Assembly (NCBI RefSeq): GCF_933775445.1
Contig: NW_026089520.1
Coordinates: 62,001 to 126,000 of the forward strand
DNA from: Argentina anserina
Taxonomy: Eukaryota; Streptophyta; Magnoliopsida; Rosales; Rosaceae
Length of the DNA stretch: 64,000 bases
Direction of reading: 5' to 3'
Part shown: piece by piece, positions 43,801 through 57,539 of the stretch
Numbering within the stretch: the first letter of the stretch is position 1
Layout of the letters: each line of letters starts with the position of its first letter
Position numbers and translations under genes: made by a program
The notes under the pieces: generated by a model
Databases searched by the model: none
What the model saw: the letters and a program-made list of their open reading frames with translations, nothing else
Told to the model about the DNA's origin: nothing

Positions 43801-46800
43801 AGATACGCAAACGATGTAAAGATACTCAGTTTGAAAGAAACACACTCCCACACTTGCAAAACTCTCAAATTCGATAGAAACTCGCATCAGAAAGCCTTAC
43901 AGAAAGATACTCAAACGAGAAATGAAAAGATACACAATTGGAATAGTAAAGATACGCAAACGATGTAAAGATACTCAGTTTGAAAGAAACACACTCCCAC
44001 ACTTGCAAAACTCTCAAATTCAATAGAAACTCGCATCAGAAGCTTTACAGAAAGATACTCAAACGAGAAATGAAAAGATACACAATTGGAATAGTAAAGA
44101 TACGAAAATGATGTAAAGATACACAATTGGAATAGTAAAGATACGCAAACGATGTAAAGATACTCAGTTTGAAAGAAACACACTCCCACACTTGCAAAAC
44201 TCTCAAATTCAATAGAAACTCGCATCAGAAAGCCTTACAGAAAGATACTCAAACGAGAAATGAAAAGATACACAATTGGAATAGTAAAGATACGCAAACG
44301 ATGTAAAGATACTCAGTTTGAAAGAAACACACTCCCACACTTGCAAAACTCTCAAATACAATAGAAACTCGCATCAGAAGCCTTATAGAAAGAGACTCAA
44401 ACGAGAAATGAAAAGATACACAATTGGAATAGTAAAGATACGCAAACGATGTAAAGATACTCAGTTTGAAAGAAACACACTCCCACACTTGCAAAACTCT
44501 CAAATTCAATAGAAACTCGCATCAGAAGCTTTACAGAAAGATACTCAAACGAGAAATGAAAAGATACACAATTGGAATAGTAAAGATACGAAAATGATGT
44601 AAAGATACACAATTGGAATAGTAAAGATACGCAAACGATGTAAAGATACTCAGTTTGAAAGAAACACACTCCCACACTTGCAAAACTCTCAAATTCAATA
44701 GAAACTCGCATCAGAAAGCCTTACAGAAAGATACTCAAACGAGAAATGAAAAGATACACAATTGGAATAGTAAAGATACGCAAACGATGTAAAGATACTC
44801 AGTTTGAAAGAAACACACTCCCACACTTGCAAAACTCTCAAATTCAATAGAAACTCGCATCAGAAAACCTTACAGAAAGATACTCAAACGAGAAATGAAA
44901 AGATACACAATTGGAATAGTAAAGATACGCAAACGATGTAAAGATACTCAGTTTGAAAGAAACACACTCCCACACTTGCAAAACTCTCAAATTCAATAGA
45001 AACTCGCATCAGAAAGCCTTACAGAAAGATACTCAAACGAGAAATGAAAAGATACACAATTGGAATAGTAAAGATACGCAAACGATGTAAAGATACTCAG
45101 TTTGAAAGAAACACACTCCCACACTTGCAAAACTCTCAAATTCAATAGAAACTCGCATCAGAAGCCTTACAGAAAGATACTCAAACGAGAAATGAAAAGA
45201 TACACAATTGGAATAGTAAAGATACGAAAATGATGTAAAGATACACAATTGGAATAGTAAAGATACGCAAACGATGTAAAGATACTCAGTTTGAAAGAAA
45301 CACACTCCCACACTTGCAAAACTCTCAAATTCAATAGAAATTCGCATCAGAAAGCCTTACAGAAAGATACTCAAACGAGAAATGAAAAGATACACAATTG
45401 GAATAGTAAAGATACGCAAACGATATAAAGATACTCAGTTTGAAAGAAACACACTCCGACACTTGCAAAACTCTCAAATACAATAGAAACTCGCATAAGA
45501 AGCCTTACAGAAAGATACTCAAACGAGAAATGAAAAGATACACAATTGGAATAGTAAAGATACGAAAACGATGTAAAGATACACAATTGGAATAGTAAAG
45601 ATACGCAAACGATGTAAAGATACTCAGTTTGAAAGAAACACACTCCCACACTTGCAAAACTCTCAAATACAATAGAAACTCGCATCAGAAGCCTTACAGA
45701 AAGAGACTCAAACGAGAAATGAAAAGATACACAATTGGAATAGTAAAGATACGCAAACGATGTAAAGATACACAATTGGAATAGTAAAGATACGCAAACG
45801 ATGTAAAGATACTCAGTTTGAAAGAAACACACTCCCACACTTGCAAAACTCTCAAATACAATAGAAACTCGCATCAGAAGCCTTACAGAAAGATACTCAA
45901 ACGAGAAATGAAAAGATACACAATTGGAATAGTAAAGATACGCAAACGATGTAAAGATACACAATTGGAATAGTAAAGATACGCAAACGATGTAAAGATA
46001 CTCAGTTTGAAAGAAACACACTCACACACTTGCAAAACTCTCAAATTCAATAGAAACTCGCATCAGAAAGCCTTACAGAAAGATACTCAAACGAGAAATG
46101 AAAAGATACACAATTGGAATAGTAAAGATACGCAAACGATGTAAAGATACTCAGTTTGAAAGAAACACACTCCCACACTTGCAAAACTCTCAAATACAAT
46201 AGAAACTCGCATCAGAAGCCTTACAGAAAGATACTCAAACGAGAAATGAAAAGATACACAATTGGAATAGTAAAGATACGAAAATGATGTAAAGATACAC
46301 AATTGGAATAGTAAAGATACGCAAACGATGTAAAGATACTCAGTTTGAAAGAAACACACTCCCACACTTGCAAAACTCTCAAATTCAATAGAAACTCGCA
46401 TCAGAAAGCCTTACAGAAAGATACTCAAACGAGAAATGAAAAGATACACAATTGGAATAGTAAAGATACGCAAACGATGTAAAGATACTCAGTTTGAAAG
46501 AAACACACTCCCACACTTGCAAAACTCTCAAATACAATAGAAACTCGCATCAGAAGCCTTATAGAAAGAGACTCAAACGAGAAATGAAAAGATACACAAT
46601 TGGAATAGTAAAGATACGCAAACGATGTAAAGATACACAATTGGAATAGTAAAGATACGCAAACGATGTAAAGATACTCAGTTTGAAAGAAACACACTCC
46701 CACACTTGCAAAACTCTCAAATTCAATAGAAACTCGCATCAGAAAGCCTTACAGAAAGATACTCAAACGAGAAATGAAAAGATACACAATTGGAATAGTA

Positions 46801-49550
46801 AAGATACGCAAACGATGTAAAGATACTCAGTTTGAAAGAAACACACTCCCACACTTGCAAAACTCTCAAATTCAATAGAACCTCGCATCAGAAGCCTTAC
46901 AGAAAGATACTCAAACGAGAAATGAAAAGATACTCAATTGGAATAGTAAAGATACGAAAATGATGTAAAGATACACAATTGGAATAGTAAAGATACGCAA
47001 ACGATGTAAAGATACTCAGTTTGAAAGAAACACACTCCCACACTTGCAAAACTCTCAAATTCAATAGAAACTCGCATCAGAAGCCTTACAGAAAGATACT
47101 CAAACGAGAAATGAAAAGATACACAATTGGAATAGTAAAGATACGAAAATGATGTAAAGATACACAATTGGAATAGTAAAGATACGCAAACGATGTAAAG
47201 ATACTCAGTTTGAAAGAAACACACTCCCACACTTGCAAAACTCTCAAATTCAATAGAAATTCGCATCAGAAAGCCTTACAGAAAGATACTCAAACGAGAA
47301 ATGAAAAGATACACAATTGGAATAGTAAAGATACGCAAACGATATAAAGATACTCAGTTTGAAAGAAACACACTCCGACACTTGCAAAACTCTCAAATAC
47401 AATAGAAACTCGCATAAGAAGCCTTACAGAAAGATACTCAAACGAGAAATGAAAAGATACACAATTGGAATAGTAAAGATACGAAAACGATGTAAAGATA
47501 CACAATTGGAATAGTAAAGATACGCAAACGATGTAAAGATACTCAGTTTGAAAGAAACACACTCCCACACTTGCAAAACTCTCAAATACAATAGAAACTC
47601 GCATCAGAAGACTTACAGAAAGAGACTCAAACGAGAAATGAAAAGATACACAATTGGAATAGTAAAGATACGCAAACGATGTAAAGATACACAATTGGAA
47701 TAGTAAAGATACGCAAACGATGTAAAGATACTCAGTTTGAAAGAAACACACTCCCACACTTGCAAAACTCTCAAATACAATAGAAACTCGCATCAGAAGC
47801 CTTACAGAAAGAGACTCAAACGAGAAATGAAAAGATACACAATTGGAATAGTAAAGATACGCAAACGATGTAAAGATACACAATTGGAATAGTAAAGATA
47901 CGCAAACGATGTAAAGATACTCAGTTTGAAAGAAACACACTCCCACACTTGCAAAACTCTCAAATTCAATAGAAACTCGCATCAGAAAGCCTTACAGAAA
48001 GATACTCAAACGAGAAATGAAAAGATACACAATTGGAATAGTAAAGATACGCAAACGATGTAAAGATACTCAGTTTGAAAGAAACACACTCCCACACTTG
48101 CAAAACTCTCAAATTCAATAGAAACTCGCATCAGAAGCTTTACAGAAAGATACTCAAACGAGAAATGAAAAGATACACAATTGGAATAGTAAAGATACGA
48201 AAATGATGTAAAGATACACAATTGGAATAGTAAAGATACGCAAACGATGTAAAGATACTCAGTTTGAAAGAAACACACTCCCACAGTTGCAAAACTCTCA
48301 AATTCAATAGAAACTCGCATCAGAAAGCCTTACAGAAAGACACTCAAACGAGAAATGAAAAGATACACAATTGGAATAGTAAAGATACGCAAACGATGTA
48401 AAAATACTCAGTTTGAAAGAAACACACTCCGACACTTGCAAAACTCTCAAATACAATAGAAACTCGCATAAGAAGCCTTACAGAAAGATACTCAAACGAG
48501 AAATGAAAAGATACACAATTGGAATAGTAAAGATACGAAAACGATGTAAAGAAACACAATTGGAATAGTAAAGATACGCAAACGATGTAAAGATACTCAG
48601 TTTGAAAGAAACACACTCCGACACTTGCAAAACTCTCAAATACAATAGAAACTCGCATAAGAAGCCTTACAGAAAGATACTCAAACGAGAAATGAAAAGA
48701 TACACAATTGGAATAGTAAAGATACGAAAACGATGTAAAGATACACAATTGGAATAGTAAAGATACGCAAACGATGTAAAGATACTCAGTTTGAAAGAAA
48801 CACACTCCCACACTTGCAAAACTCTCAAATACAATAGAAACTCGCATCAGAAGCCTTATAGAAAGAGACTCAAACGAGAAATGAAAAGATACACAATTGG
48901 AATAGTAAAGATACGCAAACGATGTAAAGATACACAATTGGAATAGTAAAGATACGCAAACGATGTAAAGATACTCAGTTTGAAAGAAACACACTCCCAC
49001 ACTTGCAAAACTCTCAAATTCGATAGAAACTCGCATCAGAAAGCCTTACAGAAAGATACTCAAACGAGAAATGAAAAGATACACAATTGGAATAGTAAAG
49101 ATACGCAAACGATGTAAAGATACTCAGTTTGAAAGAAACACACTCCCACACTTGCAAAACTCTCAAATTCAATAGAAACTCGCATCAGAAGCTTTACAGA
49201 AAGATACTCAAACGAGAAATGAAAAGATACACAATTGGAATAGTAAAGATACGAAAATGATGTAAAGATACACAATTGGAATAGTAAAGATACGCAAACG
49301 ATGTAAAGATACTCAGTTTGAAAGAAACACACTCCCACACTTGCAAAACTCTCAAATTCAATAGAAACTCGCATCAGAAAGCCTTACAGAAAGATACTCA
49401 AACGAGAAATGAAAAGATACACAATTGGAATAGTAAAGATACGCAAACGATGTAAAGATACTCAGTTTGAAAGAAACACACTCCCACACTTGCAAAACTC
49501 TCAAATACAATAGAAACTCGCATCAGAAGCCTTATAGAAAGAGACTCAAA
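39750..49550. repeat. Large tandem duplication with 5149-bp offset
   Basis: About 39.75-44.43 kb is repeated at about 44.9-49.55 kb. Four private variants are exactly 5149 bp apart: ACTCACACAC at 40871 and 46020, ATACTCAATT at 41781 and 46930, the G of CACAGTTG at 43137 and 48286, and TCGATAG at 43871 and 49020. Small differences (a GAGACTC/GATACTC switch near 45.89 kb and TTCAATAG/TACAATAG near 46.19 kb) show later mutation or conversion. This is the largest clear duplication in the window. Confidence 0.92.
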
Positions 49551-49859
49551 CGAGAAATGAAAAGATACACAATTGGAATAGTAAAGATACGCAAACGATG
49601 TAAAGATACACAATTGGAATAGTAAAGATACGCAAACGATGTAAAGATACTCAGTTTGAAAGAAACACACTCCCACACTTGCAAAACTCTCAAATTCAAT
49701 AGAAACTCGCATCAGAAAGCCTTACAGAAAGATACTCAAACGAGAAATGAAAAGATACACAATTGGAATAGTAAAGATACGTAAACGATGTAAAGATACT
49801 CAGTTTGAAAGAAACACACTCCCACACTTGCAAAACTCTCAAATTCAATAGAAACTCGC

Positions 49860-52800
49860 ATCAGAAAGCCTTACAGAAAGACACTCAAACGAGAAATGAA
49901 AAGATACACAATTGGAATAGTAAAGATACGCAAACGATGTAAAAATACTCAGTTTGAAAGAAACACACTCCGACACTTGCAAAACTCTCAAATACAATAG
50001 AAACTCGCATAAGAAGCCTTACAGAAAGATACTCAAACGAGAAATGAAAAGATACACAATTGGAATAGTAAAGATACGAAAACGATGTAAAGAAACACAA
50101 TTGGAATAGTAAAGATACGCAAACGATGTAAAGATACTCAGTTTGAAAGAAACACACTCCGACACTTGCAAAACTCTCAAATACAATAGAAACTCGCATA
50201 AGAAGCCTTACAGAAAGATACTCAAACGAGAAATGAAAAGATACACAATTGGAATAGTAAAGATACGAAAACGATGTAAAGATACACAATTGGAATAGTA
50301 AAGATACGCAAACGATGTAAAGATACTCAGTTTGAAAGAAACACACTCCCACACTTGCAAAACTCTCAAATACAATAGAAACTCGCATCAGAAGCCTTAT
50401 AGAAAGAGACTCAAACGAGAAATGAAAAGATACACAATTGGAATAGTAAAGATACGCAAACGATGTAAAGATACACAATTGGAATAGTAAAGATACGCAA
50501 ACGATGTAAAGATACTCAGTTTGAAAGAAACACACTCCCACACTTGCAAAACTCTCAAATTCAATAGAAACTCGCATCAGAAAGCCTTACAGAAAGATAC
50601 TCAAACGAGAAATGAAAAGATACACAATTGGAATAGAAAAGATACGCAAACGATGTAAAGATACTCAGTTTGAAAGCAACACACTCCCACACTTGCAAAA
50701 CTCTCAAATACAATAGAAACTCGCATAAGAAGCGTTACAGAAAGATACTCAAACGAGAAATAAAAAGATACACAATTGGAATAGTAAAGATACGCAAACG
50801 ATGTAAAGATACACAATTGGAATAGTAAAGATACGCAAACGATGTAAAGATACTCAGTTTGAATGAAACACACTCCCACACTTCCAAAACTCTCAAATTC
50901 AATAGAAACTCGCATCAGAAAGCCTTACAGAAAGATACTCAAACGAGAAATGAAAAGATACACAATTGGAATAGTAAAGATACGCAAACGATGTAAAGAT
51001 ACACAATTGGAATAGTAAAGATACGCAAACGATGTAAAGATACTCAGTTTGAAAGAAACACACTCCCACACTTGCAAAACTCTCAAATTCAATAGAAACT
51101 CGCATCAGAAAGCCTTACAGAAAGATACTCAAACGAGAAATGAAAAGATACACAATTGGAATAGTAAAGATACGCAAACGATGTAAAGATACTCAGTTTG
51201 AAAGAAACACACTCCCACACTTGCAAAACTCTCAAATTCAATAGAAACTCGCATCAGAAAGCCTTACAGAAAGATACTCAAACGAGAAATGAAAAGATAC
51301 ACAATTGGAATAGTAAAGATACGCAAACGATGTAAAGATACTCAGTTTGAAAGAAACACACTCCCACACTTGCAAAACTCTCAAATACAATAGAAACTCG
51401 CATCAGAAGCCTTATAGAAAGATACTCAAACGAGAAATGAAAAGATACACAATTGGAATAGTAAAGATACGAAAACGATGTAAAGAAACACAATTGGAAT
51501 AGTAAAGATACGCAAACGATGTAAAGATACTCAGTTTGAAAGAAACACACTCCGACACTTGCAAAACTCTCAAATACAATAGAAACTCGCATAAGAAGCC
51601 TTACAGAAAGATACTCAAACGAGAAATGAAAAGATACACAATTGGAATAGTAAAGATACGAAAACGATGTAAAGATACACAATTGGAATAGTAAAGATAC
51701 GCAAACGATGTAAAGATACTCAGTTTGAAAGAAACACACTCCCACACTTGCAAAACTCTCAAATACAATAGAAACTCGCATCAGAAGCCTTATAGAAAGA
51801 GACTCAAACGAGAAATGAAAAGATACACAATTGGAATAGTAAAGATACGCAAACGATGTAAAGATACACAATTGGAATAGTAAAGATACGCAAACGATGT
51901 AAAGATACTCAGTTTGAAAGAAACACACTCCCACACTTGCAAAACTCTCAAATTCAATAGAAACTCGCATCAGAAAGCCTTACAGAAAGATACTCAAACG
52001 AGAAATGAAAAGATACACAATTGGAATAGTAAAGATACGCAAACGATGTAAAGATACTCAGTTTGAAAGAAACACACTCCCACACTTGCAAAACTCTCAA
52101 ATACAATAGAAACTCGCATCAGAAGCCTTATAGAAAGAGACTCAAACGAGAAATGAAAAGATACACAATTGGAATAGTAAAGATACGCAAACGATGTAAA
52201 GATACACAATTGGAATAGTAAAGATACGCAAACGATGTAAAGATACTCAGTTTGAAAGAAACACACTCCCACACTTGCAAAACTCTCAAATTCAATAGAA
52301 ACTCGCATCAGAAAGCCTTACAGAAAGATACTCAAACGAGAAATGAAAAGATACACAATTGGAATAGTAAAGATACGCAAACGATGTAAAGATACTCAGT
52401 TTGAAAGAAACACACTCCCACACTTGCAAAACTCTCAAATTCAATAGAAACTCGCATCAGAAAGCCTTACAGAAAGACACTCAAACGAGAAATGAAAAGA
52501 TACACAATTGGAATAGTAAAGATACGCAAACGATGTAAAAATACTCAGTTTGAAAGAAACACACTCCGACACTTGCAAAACTCTCAAATACAATAGAAAC
52601 TCGCATAAGAAGCCTTACAGAAAGATACTCAAACGAGAAATGAAAAGATACACAATTGGAATAGTAAAGATACGAAAACGATGTAAAGAAACACAATTGG
52701 AATAGTAAAGATACGCAAACGATGTAAAGATACTCAGTTTGAAAGAAACACACTCCGACACTTGCAAAACTCTCAAATACAATAGAAACTCGCAGAAGAA

Positions 52801-55800
52801 GCCTTACAGAAAGATACTCAAACGAGAAATGAAAAGATACACAATTGGAATAGTAAAGATACGAAAACGATGTAAAGATACACAATTGGAATAGTAAAGA
52901 TACGCAAACGATGTAAAGATACTCAGTTTGAAAGAAACACACTCCCACACTTGCAAAACTCTCAAATACAATAGAAACTCGCATCAGAAGCCTTATAGAA
53001 AGAGACTCAAACGAGAAATGAAAAGATACACAATTGGAATAGTAAAGATACGCAAACGATGTAAAGATACACAATTGGAATAGTAAAGATACGCAAACGA
53101 TGTAAAGATACTCAGTTTGAAAGAAACACACTCCCACACTTGCAAAACTCTCAAATTCAATAGAAACTCGCATCAGAAAGCCTTACAGAAAGATACTCAA
53201 ACGAGAAATGAAAAGATACACAATTGGAATAGAAAAGATACGCAAACGATGTAAAGATACTCAGTTTGAAAGCAACACACTCCCACACTTGCAAAACTCT
53301 CAAATACAATAGAAACTCGCATAAGAAGCGTTACAGAAAGATACTCAAACGAGAAATAAAAAGATACACAATTGGAATAGTAAAGATACGCAAACGATGT
53401 AAAGATACACAATTGGAATAGTAAAGATACGCAAACGATGTAAAGATACTCAGTTTGAATGAAACACACTCCCACACTTCCAAAACTCTCAAATTCAATA
53501 GAAACTCGCATCAGAAAGCCTTACAGAAAGATACTCAAACGAGAAATGAAAAGATACACAATTGGAATAGTAAAGATACGCAAACGATGTAAAGATACAC
53601 AATTGGAATAGTAAAGATACGCAAACGATGTAAAGATACTCAGTTTGAAAGAAACACACTCCCACACTTGCAAAACTCTCAAATTCAATAGAAACTCGCA
53701 TCAGAAAGCCTTACAGAAAGATACTCAAACGAGAAATGAAAAGATACACAATTGGAATAGTAAAGATACGCAAACGATGTAAAGATACTCAGTTTGAAAG
53801 AAACACACTCCCACACTTGCAAAACTCTCAAATTCAATAGAAACTCGCATCAGAAAGCCTTACAGAAAGATACTCAAACGAGAAATGAAAAGATACACAA
53901 TTGGAATAGTAAAGATACGCAAACGATGTAAAGATACTCAGTTTGAAAGAAACACACTCCCACACTTGCAAAACTCTCAAATACAATAGAAACTCGCATC
54001 AGAAGCCTTATAGAAAGATACTCAAACGAGAAATGAAAAGATACACAATTGGAATAGTAAAGATACGAAAACGATGTAAAGAAACACAATTGGAATAGTA
54101 AAGATACGCAAACGATGTAAAGATACTCAGTTTGAAAGAAACACACTCCGACACTTGCAAAACTCTCAAATACAATAGAAACTCGCATAAGAAGCCTTAC
54201 AGAAAGATACTCAAACGAGAAATGAAAAGATACACAATTGGAATAGTAAAGATACGAAAACGATGTAAAGATACACAATTGGAATAGTAAAGATACGCAA
54301 ACGATGTAAAGATACTCAGTTTGAAAGAAACACACTCCCACACTTGCAAAACTCTCAAATACAATAGAAACTCGCATCAGAAGCCTTATAGAAAGAGACT
54401 CAAACGAGAAATGAAAAGATACACAATTGGAATAGTAAAGATACGCAAACGATGTAAAGATACACAATTGGAATAGTAAAGATACGCAAACGATGTAAAG
54501 ATACTCAGTTTGAAAGAAACACACTCCCACACTTGCAAAACTCTCAAATTCAATAGAAACTCGCATCAGAAAGCCTTACAGAAAGATACTCAAACGAGAA
54601 ATGAAAAGATACACAATTGGAATAGTAAAGATACGCAAACGATGTAAAGATACTCAGTTTGAAAGAAACACACTCCCACACTTGCAAAACTCTCAAATTC
54701 AATAGAAACTCGCATCAGAAGCTTTACAGAAAGATACTCAAACGAGAAATGAAAAGATACACAATTGGAATAGTAAAGATACGAAAATGATGTAAAGATA
54801 CACAATTGGAATAGTAAAGATACGCAAACGATGTAAAGATACTCAGTTTGAAAGAAACACACTCCCACACTTGCAAAACTCTCAAATTCAATAGAAACTC
54901 GCATCAGAAAGCCTTACAGAAAGATACTCAAACGAGAAATGAAAAGATACACAATTGGAATAGTAAAGATACGCAAACGATGTAAAGATACTCAGTTTGA
55001 AAGAAACACACTCCCACACTTGCAAAACTCTCAAATACAATAGAAACTCGCATCAGAAGCCTTATAGAAAGAGACTCAAACGAGAAATGAAAAGATACAC
55101 AATTGGAATAGTAAAGATACGCAAACGATGTAAAGATACACAATTGGAATAGTAAAGATACGCAAACGATGTAAAGATACTCAGTTTGAAAGAAACACAC
55201 TCCCACACTTGCAAAACTCTCAAATTCAATAGAAACTCGCATCAGAAAGCCTTACAGAAAGATACTCAAACGAGAAATGAAAAGATACACAATTGGAATA
55301 GTAAAGATACGCAAACGATGTAAAGATACTCAGTTTGAAAGAAACACACTCCCACACTTGCAAAACTCTCAAATTCAATAGAAACTCGCATCAGAAAGCC
55401 TTACAGAAAGACACTCAAACGAGAAATGAAAAGATACACAATTGGAATAGTAAAGATACGCAAACGATGTAAAAATACTCAGTTTGAAAGAAACACACTC
55501 CGACACTTGCAAAACTCTCAAATACAATAGAAACTCGCATAAGAAGCCTTACAGAAAGATACTCAAACGAGAAATGAAAAGATACACAATTGGAATAGTA
55601 AAGATACGAAAACGATGTAAAGAAACACAATTGGAATAGTAAAGATACGCAAACGATGTAAAGATACTCAGTTTGAAAGAAACACACTCCCACACTTGCA
55701 AAACTCTCAAATACAATAGAAACTCGCATCAGAAGCCTTACAGAAAGATACTCAAACGAGAAATGAAAAGATACACAATTGGAATAGTAAAGATACGAAA

Positions 55801-57290
55801 ACGATGTAAAGATACACAATTGGAATAGTAAAGATACGCAAACGATGTAAAGATACTCAGTTTGAAAGAAACACACTCCCACACTTGCAAAACTCTCAAA
55901 TACAATAGAAACTCGCATCAGAAGCCTTATAGAAAGAGACTCAAACGAGAAATGAAAAGATACACAATTGGAATAGTAAAGATACGCAAACGATGTAAAG
56001 ATACACAATTGGAATAGTAAAGATACGCAAACGATGTAAAGATACTCAGTTTGAAAGAAACACACTCCCACACTTGCAAAACTCTCAAATTCAATAGAAA
56101 CTCGCATCAGAAAGCCTTACAGAAAGATACTCAAACGAGAAATGAAAAGATACACAATTGGAATAGAAAAGATACGCAAACGATGTAAAGATACTCAGTT
56201 TGAAAGCAACACACTCCCACACTTGCAAAACTCTCAAATACAATAGAAACTCGCATAAGAAGCGTTACAGAAAGATACTCAAACGAGAAATAAAAAGATA
56301 CACAATTGGAATAGTAAAGATACGCAAACGATGTAAAGATACACAATTGGAATAGTAAAGATACGCAAACGATGTAAAGATACTCAGTTTGAATGAAACA
56401 CACTCCCACACTTCCAAAACTCTCAAATTCAATAGAAACTCGCATCAGAAATTCTTACAGAAAGATACTCAAACGAGAAATGAAAAGATACACAATTGGA
56501 ATAGTAAAGATACGCAAACGATGTAAAGATACACAATTGGAATAGTAAAGATACGCAAACGATGTAAAGATACTCAGTTTGAAAGAAACACACTCCCACA
56601 CTTGCAAAACTCTCAAATTCAATAGAAACTCGCATCAGAAAGCCTTACAGAAAGATACTCAAACGAGAAATGAAAAGATACACAATTGGAATAGTAAAGA
56701 TACGCAAACGATGTAAAGATACTCAGTTTGAAAGAAACACACTCCCACACTTGCAAAACTCTCAAATTCAATAGAAACTCGCATCAGAAAGCCTTACAGA
56801 AAGATACTCAAACGAGAAATGAAAAGATACACAATTGGAATAGTAAAGATACGCAAACGATGTAAAGATACTCAGTTTGAAAGAAACACACTCCCACACT
56901 TGCAAAACTCTCAAATACAATAGAAACTCGCATCAGAAGCCTTATAGAAAGAGACTCAAACGAGAAATGAAAAGATACACAATTGGAATAGTAAAGATAC
57001 GCAAACGATGTAAAGATACACAATTGGAATAGTAAAGATACGCAAACGATGTAAAGATACTCAGTTTGAAAGAAACACACTCCCACACTTGCAAAACTCT
57101 CAAATTCAATAGAAACTCGCATCAGAAAGCCTTACAGAAAGATACTCAAACGAGAAATGAAAAGATACACAATTGGAATAGTAAAGATACGCAAACGATG
57201 TAAAGATACTCAGTTTGAAAGAAACACACTCCCACACTTGCAAAACTCTCAAATTCAATAGAAACTCGCATCAGAAAGCCTTACAGAAAG
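49860..57290. repeat. Three-copy higher-order repeat, 2596/2934/1880 bp
   Basis: Each copy begins near the variant GACACTCAAAC, at about 49.88, 52.48 and 55.41 kb; the series ends near 57.29 kb where the variant recurs. Lengths are about 2596, 2934 and 1880 bp. All copies share an unusual cluster of variants: GAATAGAAAAG, GAAAGCAACACAC, AAGCGTTACAG, GAATGAAACACAC and CTTCCAAAAC. The length differences are +338 (one dimer) and -716 (one 149+3x189 block), so gains and losses were in whole-unit steps. Confidence 0.9.
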
Positions 57291-57539
57291 ACACTCAAAC
57301 GAGAAATGAAAAGATACACAATTGGAATAGTAAAGATACGCAAACGATGTAAAGATACTCAGTTTGAAAGAAACACACTCCGACACTTGCAAAACTCTCA
57401 AATACAATAGAAACTTGCATAAGAAGCCTTACAGAAAGATACTCAAACGAGAAATGAAAAGATACACAATTGGAATAGTAAAGATACGAAAACGATGTAA
57501 AGAAACACAATTGGAATAGTAAAGATACGCAAACGATGT

